From: Sulfuriferula multivorans
GTDB taxonomy: Bacteria > Pseudomonadota > Gammaproteobacteria > Burkholderiales > Thiobacillaceae
Assembly: GCA_010365175.1 (NCBI GenBank)
Contig: JAAFGW010000002.1
Span: forward strand, 1-30,641
DNA length: 30,641 bases
Reading direction: 5' to 3'
Position 1 is the first letter of the stretch. Each line of letters begins with the position of its first letter. Shown piece by piece: positions 8,054-15,872 of the stretch. The notes under the pieces are model-generated. The model was not told where the DNA came from. It did no database searches and saw only the letters and a list, made by a program, of their open reading frames with translations. The position numbers and the translations under genes are program-made.

Positions 8054-9739
8054 TCAGGTTTTGCCGTCCTCGTTCCCGAATCCGTCATCGACGATGACCT
8101 CAATCAGGCTCGGCGCACCACTGCGAATCGCCTCCCGCAACGCGAGATGGATATCGCCAGGGTCAGTGACGCAACGCGCCGCGAGCCCCAGCCCTTTCGC
8201 CACCGATACGAAATCGATCGGCGGATCTTTCATGTCCATCGCGACGAAACGGGCGGATTTACGGCCGGCCAGCAGGCGTTCCTTGATAATCCGGTAGCTG
8301 CGGTTATTGATGATGACGTAGGTGATTGGCAGCTTCAGGTGTGCCGCTGTCCATAGAGCCTGTATGCCATACATAGCACTGCCGTCGCCTATCGCCGCTA
8401 CTACGGGACGCCCGGGCTGCGCCAGGCTGACCCCGATTGCGCCTGGCACACCAAAGCCCAAGCCGCCACTTGCCAAACCGTAAAAGCTATTGGCATCCTG
8501 CATCGGCAAGAAGCTCGCCAGCGCCGGCGCGGATGTCAGCGCCTCTTCAATCACGATTGCATTGTCCGGCAACGCGTCGACCAGACGCATCATCAAGAAC
8601 CGCGGATCAATCGGATTGGACGATGCAACAGCATCCGCCTCCCGGCGCGCCTTCTCGCGCTGCGAAGACCAGTTGCACGATTTCAGTTCACTCAGTCGCT
8701 GCTCAGCCTTGCCCGCCTGCGTCGACGAACGCCTAGCCCGCAACACCGGCAGCAATGCTCGCAAGGTTTCCTTCACGTCGGCCCGAATCGCGAATTCGGT
8801 CGGATAGTTCTTGCCCAGCTCCCAGTCGCGTTCGGTTATGTGTACAACGGGCATGCCATCGGGCAGTGGATCAACCGGGCTATAAGGCGACATGCGTAAC
8901 AGGTCGGCGCCCAGACAAAGCAGGAGATCGTATTGCTGCAGAATTTCCCGTACTTTTTTCTGGTTTCGAGTCAGGTCGCCCATGCACGCGAAATGATCAG
9001 ACGGAAAGCGTGCATTGTATGGAACCGGTTCCTGATACACCGCAGCGCCAAGCAGATTCGCCAGTTCTCCAGCTTCCTTAAATATGTCGTGGTTGGCCAG
9101 TTCGCGCCCGGCAATCATCACCGGTTTTTCAGCAGCGAGCAGGCGGTCTGCAAGTAGATCAATCGTTTCGTCGGAAGGCCGCGTAGTGGCATCAACGCGT
9201 GTCGGGCTGCCGAAATCGAGTTCCGCCTCGTCATCCAGAATGCTACCCGGCAAACTGATGAAGACCGGCCCCATTGGCGGCGTCATGGCAATTTTTGCGG
9301 CACGGCGGATGATTCGCGGCAGATCCTCCACGCGGGTTACCTCGACTGCCCATTTCACCAGGGGTTGTGCAATCGGCACAAGTGGCTCATACAGCAAAGG
9401 TTCCTGCAAACCGTATCCGATTTCATACTGCCCAGCGGTAATGATCAGCGGCGAACCAGAAAATTTTGCGTTGTAGAGTGCCCCCATAGCATGGCCCAGT
9501 CCCGGCGTGCAATGAAGGTTGACGGCCGCAAGTTTATTGGACGCACGCGCAAAACCATCGGCCATTCCGAGCACAGACGATTCCTGCAGGCCGAGTACAT
9601 ATTTCAGTTCCGGGAATTGTGGAACCACTTCCATGATCGCCAATTCGGTGGTGCCAGGATTGCCGAACAGATGTGTCACGCCTTCGTCTATTAATAGTTG
9701 CAAAAAGGCAGCACGGCCAGTCATTCTGCGTTTAGTCAT
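8054..9739 (-). CDS. Benzoylformate decarboxylase-like TPP enzyme
   Basis: Single-chain TPP-dependent 2-oxo acid decarboxylase, 561 aa, resembling MdlC. Seen: GNPGTTEL near residue 26, activating glutamate Glu53, NLHCTPGLGHAMGAL with His76 in the place of the catalytic His70 of the Pseudomonas enzyme, and GDG (451-453) followed by INNR (477-480). The second MdlC catalytic histidine (His281, in an RYHQY context) is not conserved: the corresponding segment here reads RMSPYSP, and Ser26 is replaced by threonine. So the fold and cofactor use are clear while benzoylformate specificity is doubtful. The start at ATG 9739 is supported because the upstream 77 bp and the first codons align without gaps with those of the gene at 18360. 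An aldehyde dehydrogenase remnant lies directly upstream, the gene order expected for a decarboxylase-dehydrogenase pair. Confidence 0.9.
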   Translation of the reverse strand: MTKRRMTGRAAFLQLLIDEGVTHLFGNPGTTELAIMEVVPQFPELKYVLGLQESSVLGMADGFARASNKLAAVNLHCTPGLGHAMGALYNAKFSGSPLIITAGQYEIGYGLQEPLLYEPLVPIAQPLVKWAVEVTRVEDLPRIIRRAAKIAMTPPMGPVFISLPGSILDDEAELDFGSPTRVDATTRPSDETIDLLADRLLAAEKPVMIAGRELANHDIFKEAGELANLLGAAVYQEPVPYNARFPSDHFACMGDLTRNQKKVREILQQYDLLLCLGADLLRMSPYSPVDPLPDGMPVVHITERDWELGKNYPTEFAIRADVKETLRALLPVLRARRSSTQAGKAEQRLSELKSCNWSSQREKARREADAVASSNPIDPRFLMMRLVDALPDNAIVIEEALTSAPALASFLPMQDANSFYGLASGGLGFGVPGAIGVSLAQPGRPVVAAIGDGSAMYGIQALWTAAHLKLPITYVIINNRSYRIIKERLLAGRKSARFVAMDMKDPPIDFVSVAKGLGLAARCVTDPGDIHLALREAIRSGAPSLIEVIVDDGFGNEDGKT

Positions 9740-9910
9740 GTTCAGAAAACCTTAAATTAGGAAAATTTGATCGGAGATCCAACTCAGCCAAGAACTGAAG
9801 GCGGAACATGCGGATGTCAGCACATCGTGAACGGGTTTACGCTCGCTGCACCCGAAATGCACCAGATCCTCTTGGCCTGCAGGTATTCGCAAATTTCATC
9901 GATGCCATTT
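9730..9910 (-). repeat. Diverged duplicate of 18351-18531 (constant offset 8,621 bp)
   Basis: This segment aligns without gaps with 18351-18531. It covers the last roughly 30 codons of an aldehyde dehydrogenase, a 77-bp spacer of identical length (about 61 percent identical by eye) and the first bases of the following gene, including an identical 15-mer TGAACATGACTAAAC. Homology stops just inside the downstream gene, where a benzoylformate decarboxylase-like gene follows here and the decarboxylase alpha gene follows there. Conservation is highest around the old stop codon and in CTGCAGGTATTC. Confidence 0.8.
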
Positions 9911-9957
9911 ATCTCATCAATGAAGGTAGAAGGTCTGAGAACGTTATTGGTTGCCAT
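9817..9957 (-). pseudogene. Aldehyde dehydrogenase C-terminal remnant
   Basis: Only the tail of an aldehyde dehydrogenase is left. In frame it reads GIDEICEYLQAKRIW then SGAASVNPFTM before a TGA, matching GADAIREYLQVKSVW and GAATANPFTM at the end of the intact enzyme (18438-19916). Upstream of about 9912 the similarity fades, and the conserved GGYKDSGIGRENG block is gone. An ATG at 9957 happens to open a 46-codon frame through it, so a short peptide cannot be excluded, but with no catalytic domain a dehydrogenase function is impossible. It lies in the 261-bp gap between pxpA and the benzoylformate decarboxylase-like gene; the remainder of that gap shows nothing recognisable. Confidence 0.8.
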
Positions 9958-10000
9958 GGTCAAACCAACTCAATGTTTCGGAAATTTGCACGAAAGTCAT

Positions 10001-10762
10001 CTAGTACATCGGCACGATCTTGATACCTGCCGCCTCTATCTTTTCGCGCAGCGCCATAGCCATCGCCACCGCGCCCGGCGTATCCCCATGCACGCAGACC
10101 GAGTCAATCCGCGTGGGGATCCTCTTACCCGATGCACATACCAGCGCACCTTCTTCCAGCATTTGCATCACACGACTGGCCGCAAGTTCAGCGTCCTTGA
10201 TCACCGCTCCCTCTATCGTGCGCGACTGCAGCATTCCGTTATCGGTATACACACGGTCCGCGAAAATTTCACGCGCAACCCTGAGCCCGGCCCGCTCTGC
10301 TGCAGCCTCGGTCTGCGTATGCGGCAGCGCCAGAAATAGCATCTCGGGATCGATCGACTTAACCGCCCGCACCAGCGTCTGCGCAATCTCCTTATCCGCA
10401 AACCCCATATGCGCCAGTGCACCATGAAACTTCACATGCGTGACCTTATGCCCGCACGCCCGAGCGATCGCCATTAGCGCACCAATCTGATAGACAACCA
10501 TCTTCTCCAGCTCGACGAAATTATCAATCTGGATTTGCCGCCGGCCAAAGCCCTGGATATCCATGAAGCCAGGATGCGCACCAACACTCACGCCCTCGGC
10601 CAGCGCATTCCTCACGGTCCGATCCATCACCATTGGATCGCCGGCATGAAATCCGCAGGCGACGTTTGCCGACGAGACCACTTTCAGCAGCGCTTCATCA
10701 TCGCCCATCTTGTAGGTTCCGAAGCTTTCACCCATGTCTGAATTGATATCTATTTGTTCCAT
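10001..10762 (-). CDS. pxpA: 5-oxoprolinase subunit A-like protein (LamB/YcsF family)
   Basis: A 253-aa LamB/YcsF-family protein; in PxpABC this subunit takes part in ATP-dependent opening of the 5-oxoproline lactam to glutamate in the cytoplasm. Conserved blocks: DINSDMGESFG (5-15), SANVACGFHAGDP (31-43), GAHPGF (61-66), GFGRR (71-75) and CVHGDTPGAV near the C-terminus. Two normally strict blocks differ: the usual HVKPHGxLYN is HVKFHGALAHM (from residue 109), and the usual DGxLVPR is NGMLQSR, which may mean a changed substrate. The start overlaps the preceding biotinyl-like gene by 13 bp and has GAGG upstream, indicating coupled translation. It ends the central operon. Confidence 0.92.
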   Translation of the reverse strand: MEQIDINSDMGESFGTYKMGDDEALLKVVSSANVACGFHAGDPMVMDRTVRNALAEGVSVGAHPGFMDIQGFGRRQIQIDNFVELEKMVVYQIGALMAIARACGHKVTHVKFHGALAHMGFADKEIAQTLVRAVKSIDPEMLFLALPHTQTEAAAERAGLRVAREIFADRVYTDNGMLQSRTIEGAVIKDAELAASRVMQMLEEGALVCASGKRIPTRIDSVCVHGDTPGAVAMAMALREKIEAAGIKIVPMY

Positions 10763-11211
10763 GTCTTTTTCCTCAATGAAGTCAAATCACTGGACTCGCC
10801 AACGTCCAGTTCGAACAGCGGTGTGCCCTCCTCGATCAGTTGCTCATCCGACGCCAATGTGCGAACCACGCGTCCCCGTCGGTCCGCGAGAATTGCCTTG
10901 TATAAAACGTCGGTAACCTTCAACAAACCGAGCACGTCCCCGACAGCAACAACATCTCCCGCGGCGACCAGCGACACCGCCCTTAGCGGGTGAGCCGTCA
11001 AGAATATCCCTTTCGCATCCGCAACCACATGATGCGATCTGTGCTTAGGCAAAGTAGCCGATAACACAGATTCTTTGGCCCTCGTCGCCTCTGGCTGGAA
11101 CTGCCGCTGCATCACGATACGAAGCGACGTGCCTGGCTCTTCCAGTTCGAAGGCCTGGATGTCGGCGTCCTTCAACCACTGGACCAGAGTAATCAGATCA
11201 AGAAGTTTCAC
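10750..11211 (-). CDS. Biotinyl/lipoyl-domain-like protein (AccB-like) without the biotin lysine motif
   Basis: A 153-aa protein whose C-terminal half (residues about 65-140) looks like the biotin carboxyl carrier domain of acetyl-CoA carboxylase: AVSLVAAGDVVAVGDVLGLL, then ADRRGRVVRTL and EEGTPLFEL, the two symmetric halves of the flattened beta barrel. At the hairpin where AMKM should present the biotinylated lysine, this protein reads KVTDVLY, so there is no lysine in the canonical slot. The N-terminal part (about 1-60) resembles the AccB lead segment. It overlaps pxpC by four bases (ATGA) and pxpA by 13, so it is made stoichiometrically with PxpABC. No biotin carboxylase gene is present. 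It may be a structural or regulatory partner of the carboxyltransferase-like PxpC; that is inference. Confidence 0.8.
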   Translation of the reverse strand: MKLLDLITLVQWLKDADIQAFELEEPGTSLRIVMQRQFQPEATRAKESVLSATLPKHRSHHVVADAKGIFLTAHPLRAVSLVAAGDVVAVGDVLGLLKVTDVLYKAILADRRGRVVRTLASDEQLIEEGTPLFELDVGESSDLTSLRKKTWNK

Positions 11212-12209
11212 TTGATGCCCGCATCTGCCGACGCTCCTTGCAAGGAAGCGAGGTCCGTCTCAATCTTCTGAAGCCAGGCACGCTCGGCGACCAGCGCCGC
11301 AATCGCGTCTTGCACCGTGACCGGCACAAACTTCAGGTTCTCACCCAGCCTGGCCTGCGCCAGTCGCCACATGTCTGCCTCAATCACGGTACCCATCTTC
11401 GGATAGCCGCCGGAGGTGTTGGCATCACTCATCTGGATGATCGGCTGGCCCGACGGTGGGACCTGGATGGTGCCGGGCACTATGCCGTGCGACAGCAGTT
11501 CCGATTGCCCCTTGGTGGGCAATGCGGTGCCAGAAAGCCGGTATCCCTGCCGGTTGCTGTTGGGGGTGATCAGCCACAAACTGTCCCAGAATTGAGCCTG
11601 TCCATATTTCGGAAATTTTTCGTATTCAGCGGCGGGAATGACCCTGACCGCCACTGCTCCGTCAGCGGACCCAGGGTTGAACGGCAGCGCGAGATGCGGC
11701 GGTTCGACGCCGTAGCCCGCTTCCCATTCACCCCTTGGGACGCTGGCGTTCAGCACCGCAAGCCGATCGCCTTTCCTGAGCGAGCGGCCGTCATGGCCGC
11801 CAAACTTGGCTTTGAGGTCAGTGCTGCGGGAGTTCAGCACAACTGGAACATTGATCCCGCCGCGCACCGTCAGGTAGGCCCTGCAGCCCCGGGTCGGTGC
11901 GGACAACACCAGCAGTTGGCCACTGCGCACCGGGGTGGCCCACCAAGGTAGTACTGACGCGCCATCGAGTTCAGCAGCGCAATCGGCACCCGTGACAACA
12001 ATCCCCGTATCGGTGAGAAAGCGAACACGAAACGGAAAAATGGTGATTTCGATACAGGCGCTGTTTGGATGATTGCCCAGCAGCAGGTTTCCGGCGGCCA
12101 GCGCCAGTTTGTCCATCGTGCCTGCAACGGAGACGCCGATTTTCCGGTAGCCGTAGCGTCCGAGATCCTGGATGGTATTGAGCGCACCACTAGATTGCAC
12201 CTCCATCAT
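11208..12209 (-). CDS. pxpC: 5-oxoprolinase subunit C-like (biotin-dependent carboxyltransferase family)
   Basis: A 333-aa member of the KipA/PxpC (AHS2) family, related to the C-terminal part of allophanate hydrolase and urea carboxylase. Conserved: TIQDLGRYGYRKIGVSVAGTMD near the N-terminus, NLLLGN, CIEIT, and SGGYPKMGTVIEADMWRLAQ in the C-terminal third. Together with PxpB and PxpA it forms the ATP-dependent lactam hydrolase. ATG codons at 12209 and 12206 both overlap the pxpB stop (ATGATGG), so translation is coupled whichever is used. The despite-its-name family assignment to carboxyltransferases does not by itself show biotin use; the neighbouring biotinyl-like protein lacks its lysine. 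Confidence 0.93.
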   Translation of the reverse strand: MMEVQSSGALNTIQDLGRYGYRKIGVSVAGTMDKLALAAGNLLLGNHPNSACIEITIFPFRVRFLTDTGIVVTGADCAAELDGASVLPWWATPVRSGQLLVLSAPTRGCRAYLTVRGGINVPVVLNSRSTDLKAKFGGHDGRSLRKGDRLAVLNASVPRGEWEAGYGVEPPHLALPFNPGSADGAVAVRVIPAAEYEKFPKYGQAQFWDSLWLITPNSNRQGYRLSGTALPTKGQSELLSHGIVPGTIQVPPSGQPIIQMSDANTSGGYPKMGTVIEADMWRLAQARLGENLKFVPVTVQDAIAALVAERAWLQKIETDLASLQGASADAGIK

Positions 12210-12877
12210 CGCTCAATCCTTTCGGCGCGGAACTTGATCTTGTCACCTGGCGCAAGCAGCGCTGGCGGATTTTTCGTCACATCGAAAAACACCTCCCGCG
12301 CATTGCCAATGATTTGCCAGCCGCTGGGGAACATCGACGGGATCACGCCGGCTTGAGCGCCGCCGATGGCAACAGAGCCGGCCGGCACCTGAAGCCGCGG
12401 CTCCTGTCGCCGCGGCATGAACAGCTTCGGATGTAGGCCGTCGAGATAGCCGAAGCCGGGATAGGCACCCAGAAAATACACCGTATAGATCGCTTTGGTA
12501 TGCAGCCTGACCACCTCGTCGATGGACAGGCCGGCATGCCGCGCCACATGTTCCAGATCCATGCCGTTTTCCCCGCCATAGACGACTTCAATTTCCAGCG
12601 TCTTGCCGGCTTCGCCATCCCAATCGCATTGCGACCACAGCTTGAGGATGTCGGCCTTGATTCCTTCCGCCGTAACCGCTAGGGGATCGAACACCAGCAT
12701 CAGGTTGTTCATCCCAGGCATGACTTCCATGACACCTGGCCACGCCTCCGCGCGCGCGGCCAGCGCCCAGATGCGCCGTTGCCAGGAGATATTCAGCGGC
12801 GCCGGCGCCTCACACAACAGCGCACAGGATCCCAAGTGGCTGAACCGGGGCGGTGATATCTCGTTTTTTCTGGTCAC
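12206..12877 (-). CDS. pxpB: 5-oxoprolinase subunit B-like (KipI/AHS1 family)
   Basis: A 223-aa KipI/PxpB (allophanate hydrolase subunit 1) family protein. The C-terminal domain carries the diagnostic YTVYFLGAYPGFGYLDGL block, then PRRQEPRLQVPAGSVAIGG and PSGWQIIGNA. The open frame extends far upstream, but that part is the antisense shadow of the TRAP permease gene; GTG at 12877 is the only in-frame start between the permease stop (12904) and the first conserved strand, leaving a 26-bp gap. The Shine-Dalgarno (GAGC) is weak, so coupling to the permease is likely. It overlaps pxpC by four bases. In known PxpABC this subunit pairs with PxpC. Confidence 0.9.
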   Translation of the reverse strand: MTRKNEISPPRFSHLGSCALLCEAPAPLNISWQRRIWALAARAEAWPGVMEVMPGMNNLMLVFDPLAVTAEGIKADILKLWSQCDWDGEAGKTLEIEVVYGGENGMDLEHVARHAGLSIDEVVRLHTKAIYTVYFLGAYPGFGYLDGLHPKLFMPRRQEPRLQVPAGSVAIGGAQAGVIPSMFPSGWQIIGNAREVFFDVTKNPPALLAPGDKIKFRAERIER

Positions 12878-12903
12878 AGCGGTGCTCGAAATAAAAGCAG
12901 TTT

Positions 12904-14202
12904 TTACCCAGCCATCTGTTTCGGCAACCAGGTGATGATGCCAGGGAAGGCATAGACCAGCAGCACCGCGAAAGCTATCAGCAGGAACATCGGCAGTGCT
13001 TGGCGTGCCAACCATGTAATCTGCCTGCCGGTTATTCCCTGCAACACGAACAGGTTGAATCCGATCGGCGGAGTGATCTGCGCCATCTCGACTACCAGCA
13101 CGACGAAAACGCCGAACCAGATCAGGTCGATACCGGCCTTCTCCACCGTCGGCAGAATCACGGCCATCGTGATCACAACCATCGAAATGCCATCCAGGAA
13201 GCAGCCGAGAACAATGTAAAACACCATCAGCGCGACGATCAGTGCGAAAGGCGTCAAGCCCAGTCCACCGATCCATTCCGCCAATTGGCGCGGCAAACCC
13301 ATGTAGCCCATCGCCAACGTCAGGAATGCGGCGCCAGCCAGGATCAGCGCGATCATGCAGTACAGGCGGCAGGCACCCAGGAGGCTGTCAAGAAAGCTTT
13401 TCTTCGACAGCGCCCCCTGTGCTGCGGAAATGCTGAGCGATCCGACCACGCCTATCGCAGCCGCCTCCGTGGCTGTGGCGATGCCTGTATAAATCGAACC
13501 CAGTACCAGGGCAATCAGGGTTACCACTGGAATCAGGCTGAGAGACTCGCGCATCTTCCGCGCAAATGGCAGCTTTTCGGTGGCGGACGGAATTTTTCCA
13601 GGATTGAGCAACGCCCAGACAACGATATAACCCATAAACAGGCCGGCCAGCAGCATACCGGGAAATACGCCGGCGATGAACAACTTGGCGATCGAGACGT
13701 TGGCGGTCACCCCATAGACGATCATGATGATCGAAGGCGGAATCATCAGTCCAAGGGTACCGGCGCCTGCCAGCGTACCGATGGTGATGCCCTCGGGATA
13801 GCCGCGTTTGTTCAATTCTGGAAGGGTCATCTTGCCGATGGTGGCGCAGGTCGCGGCGGACGAACCAGACACCGCGGCAAAGATGGTGCACCCGATCACA
13901 TTGGTATGTAACAGGCGGCCCGGCAGCAACTCCAGCCACGGTGCCAGTCCTTTGAACATGTCTTCCGACAGGCGGGTACGAAACAGGATTTCTCCCATCC
14001 AGAGGAACAGCGGCAGCGCGGTCAGCGTCCAGCTCGAGGACGCCCCCCAGATGGTGACCGCCATCGCGTCGCCTACCGGACGCGAGGTAAACAGCTCCAT
14101 GCCAATCCAGGCCACGCCGACCAGCGACAGGCCGATCCAGGTCCCGCTAGCCAGCAGTACGAACAGGAGGAGGATGAGTGTGAACGTGATGACGAGTTCC
14201 AT
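12904..14202 (-). CDS. dctM: TRAP transporter large permease (DctM)
   Basis: A 432-aa inner-membrane protein with about twelve hydrophobic segments, the ion-coupled transport subunit of a TRAP system. Family blocks: MGEILFRTRLSEDMFKGL near residue 70-90, VSGSSAATCATIGKMTLPEL with the SGSSAA signature, GTLGLMIPPSI and QITPPIGFNLFVLQGI near the C-terminus. ATG at 14202 starts MELVITFTL four bases after the DctQ stop; the longer frame from 14265 is rejected as it overlaps dctQ. Partners are dctQ (14207) and dctP (14815); it imports an anionic organic acid with sodium. Confidence 0.95.
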   Translation of the reverse strand: MELVITFTLILLLFVLLASGTWIGLSLVGVAWIGMELFTSRPVGDAMAVTIWGASSSWTLTALPLFLWMGEILFRTRLSEDMFKGLAPWLELLPGRLLHTNVIGCTIFAAVSGSSAATCATIGKMTLPELNKRGYPEGITIGTLAGAGTLGLMIPPSIIMIVYGVTANVSIAKLFIAGVFPGMLLAGLFMGYIVVWALLNPGKIPSATEKLPFARKMRESLSLIPVVTLIALVLGSIYTGIATATEAAAIGVVGSLSISAAQGALSKKSFLDSLLGACRLYCMIALILAGAAFLTLAMGYMGLPRQLAEWIGGLGLTPFALIVALMVFYIVLGCFLDGISMVVITMAVILPTVEKAGIDLIWFGVFVVLVVEMAQITPPIGFNLFVLQGITGRQITWLARQALPMFLLIAFAVLLVYAFPGIITWLPKQMAG

Positions 14203-14206
14203 GGCG

Positions 14207-14722
14207 TTACTCCATGCGCGCCGGCTCGCGGGCCTGCTGCCCGTGCCGCGTCGGGTGGCCAGCAATCAGTGCCACCAGCTCATCGATAAAGGCAATGGCC
14301 AAGAGCGTGGCGCCGATCGCCATGCTCAACTGGGGAATCCACAGCGGTGTTGCGTCGGTGCTCTGCGAGATATCATGAAAGGTATAGGACTGCCAAACCA
14401 GCCTGATCGAGAACCAGGCCAGCGCTGTAGCGAGAAGTACCGCCGACACATGGCATGCAATTTCCAGCGCCCGGTTTGCCTTCGCGCCGACATGCTGCAG
14501 GATCAGCGTGACGCGGATGTGTTCGCCGCGCTTCAGGGTGTGCGCGAGGGTAAGAAAACTTACCGCGGCTACAAAATAGCCCGCATAGGCATCGCTGCCA
14601 CTAGGGTTGAAATTGAACATGCGGCCCAGTACATTGGCAAGGACCATGGCTAGCGTGCCAATCATGAACAAGGCAGCTAGCCACCCGGCGCCGTCATAGA
14701 GAAAATCAAGAAATTTGCGCAT
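14207..14722 (-). CDS. dctQ: TRAP transporter small permease (DctQ)
   Basis: A 171-aa four-helix membrane protein of the DctQ family. Hydrophobic segments lie at about residues 10-35, 45-62, 90-110 and 128-150; the intervening YAGYFVAAVSFLTLAHTLKRGEHIRV stretch, with its RGEHIRV end, is the family hallmark. It bridges the binding protein and the large permease. It is separated from dctP by 92 bp containing a strong hairpin, and from dctM by four bases. Confidence 0.93.
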   Translation of the reverse strand: MRKFLDFLYDGAGWLAALFMIGTLAMVLANVLGRMFNFNPSGSDAYAGYFVAAVSFLTLAHTLKRGEHIRVTLILQHVGAKANRALEIACHVSAVLLATALAWFSIRLVWQSYTFHDISQSTDATPLWIPQLSMAIGATLLAIAFIDELVALIAGHPTRHGQQAREPARME

Positions 14723-14759
14723 TGCGACCTAGTGGTGTGACAAGTTGATAACGAAGTAC

Positions 14760-14793
14760 CGATTGGCGCGGTCTTGGCCAGCCGCGCCAATCG
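14760..14793. terminator. 12-bp stem hairpin between dctP and dctQ
   Basis: CGATTGGCGCGG (14760-14771) and its exact reverse complement CCGCGCCAATCG (14782-14793) enclose a 10-base loop. In the direction of transcription (minus strand) no uridine run follows, so it is not a classical rho-independent terminator; an mRNA-stabilising or attenuating hairpin that lets dctP be expressed above dctQM is the likelier role, a common arrangement for binding-protein genes. Confidence 0.6.
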
Positions 14794-14814
14794 TTTGTTG
14801 TTATCCCGAAAATG

Positions 14815-15798
14815 CTATTTGCGGTATGCGTCGATGATTGCCTTGCCGTCCGCGCCAGCCTGCTTCAGCCACTCGTTCAGCATGGTGTCGCCGATCTTCT
14901 TCAGATCGGTCTGGAACTTCACGCTCGGCTTTTCAACCTTCATGCCGTTCTTCGCGAGCTGCTCAAGGTACCACTTGTTTTTGTCCTCGCTTGATGTCCA
15001 CCCACGCTCTTCAGCGGCGGCGGCAGCTTTGACAACTGCGTCCTGAGTAGGCTTGTCAAGCGCAAGAAAAGCCTGCTGGTTGACGATCACCAGGTTCTTC
15101 GGCAGCGACATATTGATTTCGTAGAAATACTTCACCTGTTCCCAGGCCTTACTGTCGTAGCCGGTTGCGCTTGACGTCGCGAAGGTTTCGACTGCGCCGG
15201 TGGCTAGTGCCTGAGACAGTTCGGCGGCCTGGATCGTGACCGGCTGTGCACCAACCAACTCGGCGATGCGACCGCTGACCGCGTTATACGCACGCCACTT
15301 GGAACCCTTCAGGTCGGCGGCGGAGTTGAGCGGCTTCACGCTATAGATGCCGCCCGGCTGCCAAGCGACCGAATACAACACTTTCAGACCCTGCTTGTTC
15401 AGGCGCGTTTCAGTCGCCGGTTTACTGAGTTGCCACAGCTTCTTCGCATCAGCATAGCCGTTGGCGATAAAGGGCACCGCATCCAATGCGAAGATCGGGT
15501 CTTCGTTGCCAAAGTTGGAGAGAAAGATCTCGCCTGTCTGCGCTTGACCGCCTTGCACTGCACGCTTGATCTCATTTGCTTTGAACAGCGATCCGTTACT
15601 GTGAATGGTGATCTTGAGCTTGCCGTTGGTCGCCTTGTCAACGTCATTAGCAAACTGCTGCAGGTTCTCGGTGTGGAAATTACCCGGCGGGTAGCCGGAC
15701 GGCAGATCCCACTTGACCTGGGCAAATGCCGGGTTGAAGGTCGTGGCGAGCGCGACCGCGGCGACGATCGTAAGTTTGCGCATTAGTTGCTTATTCAT
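14815..15798 (-). CDS. dctP: TRAP transporter periplasmic binding protein (DctP)
   Basis: A 327-aa extracytoplasmic receptor of the DctP family. Signal peptide: positive start MNKQLMRK, hydrophobic core to about residue 22, AxA site NPAFA-Q near residue 26. The mature protein shows the two-lobed DctP pattern with LKGSKWRAYN around residues 160-170, where the arginine normally forms the salt bridge with the substrate carboxylate. GGAGA precedes ATG 15798. It is separated from the aminotransferase gene by 74 bp and heads the transporter section of the operon. The ligand is probably an organic acid, possibly amino- or lactam-containing given the neighbours (inference). Confidence 0.95.
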   Translation of the reverse strand: MNKQLMRKLTIVAAVALATTFNPAFAQVKWDLPSGYPPGNFHTENLQQFANDVDKATNGKLKITIHSNGSLFKANEIKRAVQGGQAQTGEIFLSNFGNEDPIFALDAVPFIANGYADAKKLWQLSKPATETRLNKQGLKVLYSVAWQPGGIYSVKPLNSAADLKGSKWRAYNAVSGRIAELVGAQPVTIQAAELSQALATGAVETFATSSATGYDSKAWEQVKYFYEINMSLPKNLVIVNQQAFLALDKPTQDAVVKAAAAAEERGWTSSEDKNKWYLEQLAKNGMKVEKPSVKFQTDLKKIGDTMLNEWLKQAGADGKAIIDAYRK

Positions 15799-15872
15799 TT
15801 CATGTCTCCTTTTAGGTGTTTGTCCTGCCCCGGTATGGGGTTATCACTTTGAAAAACAAGTTAGTTTGGTTG

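Noticed and set aside
12878..13276. N-terminal extension of the pxpB open frame
   Set aside because: It is antisense to dctM, shows no family similarity and has no ribosome site; the GTG at 12877 fits the KipI family.
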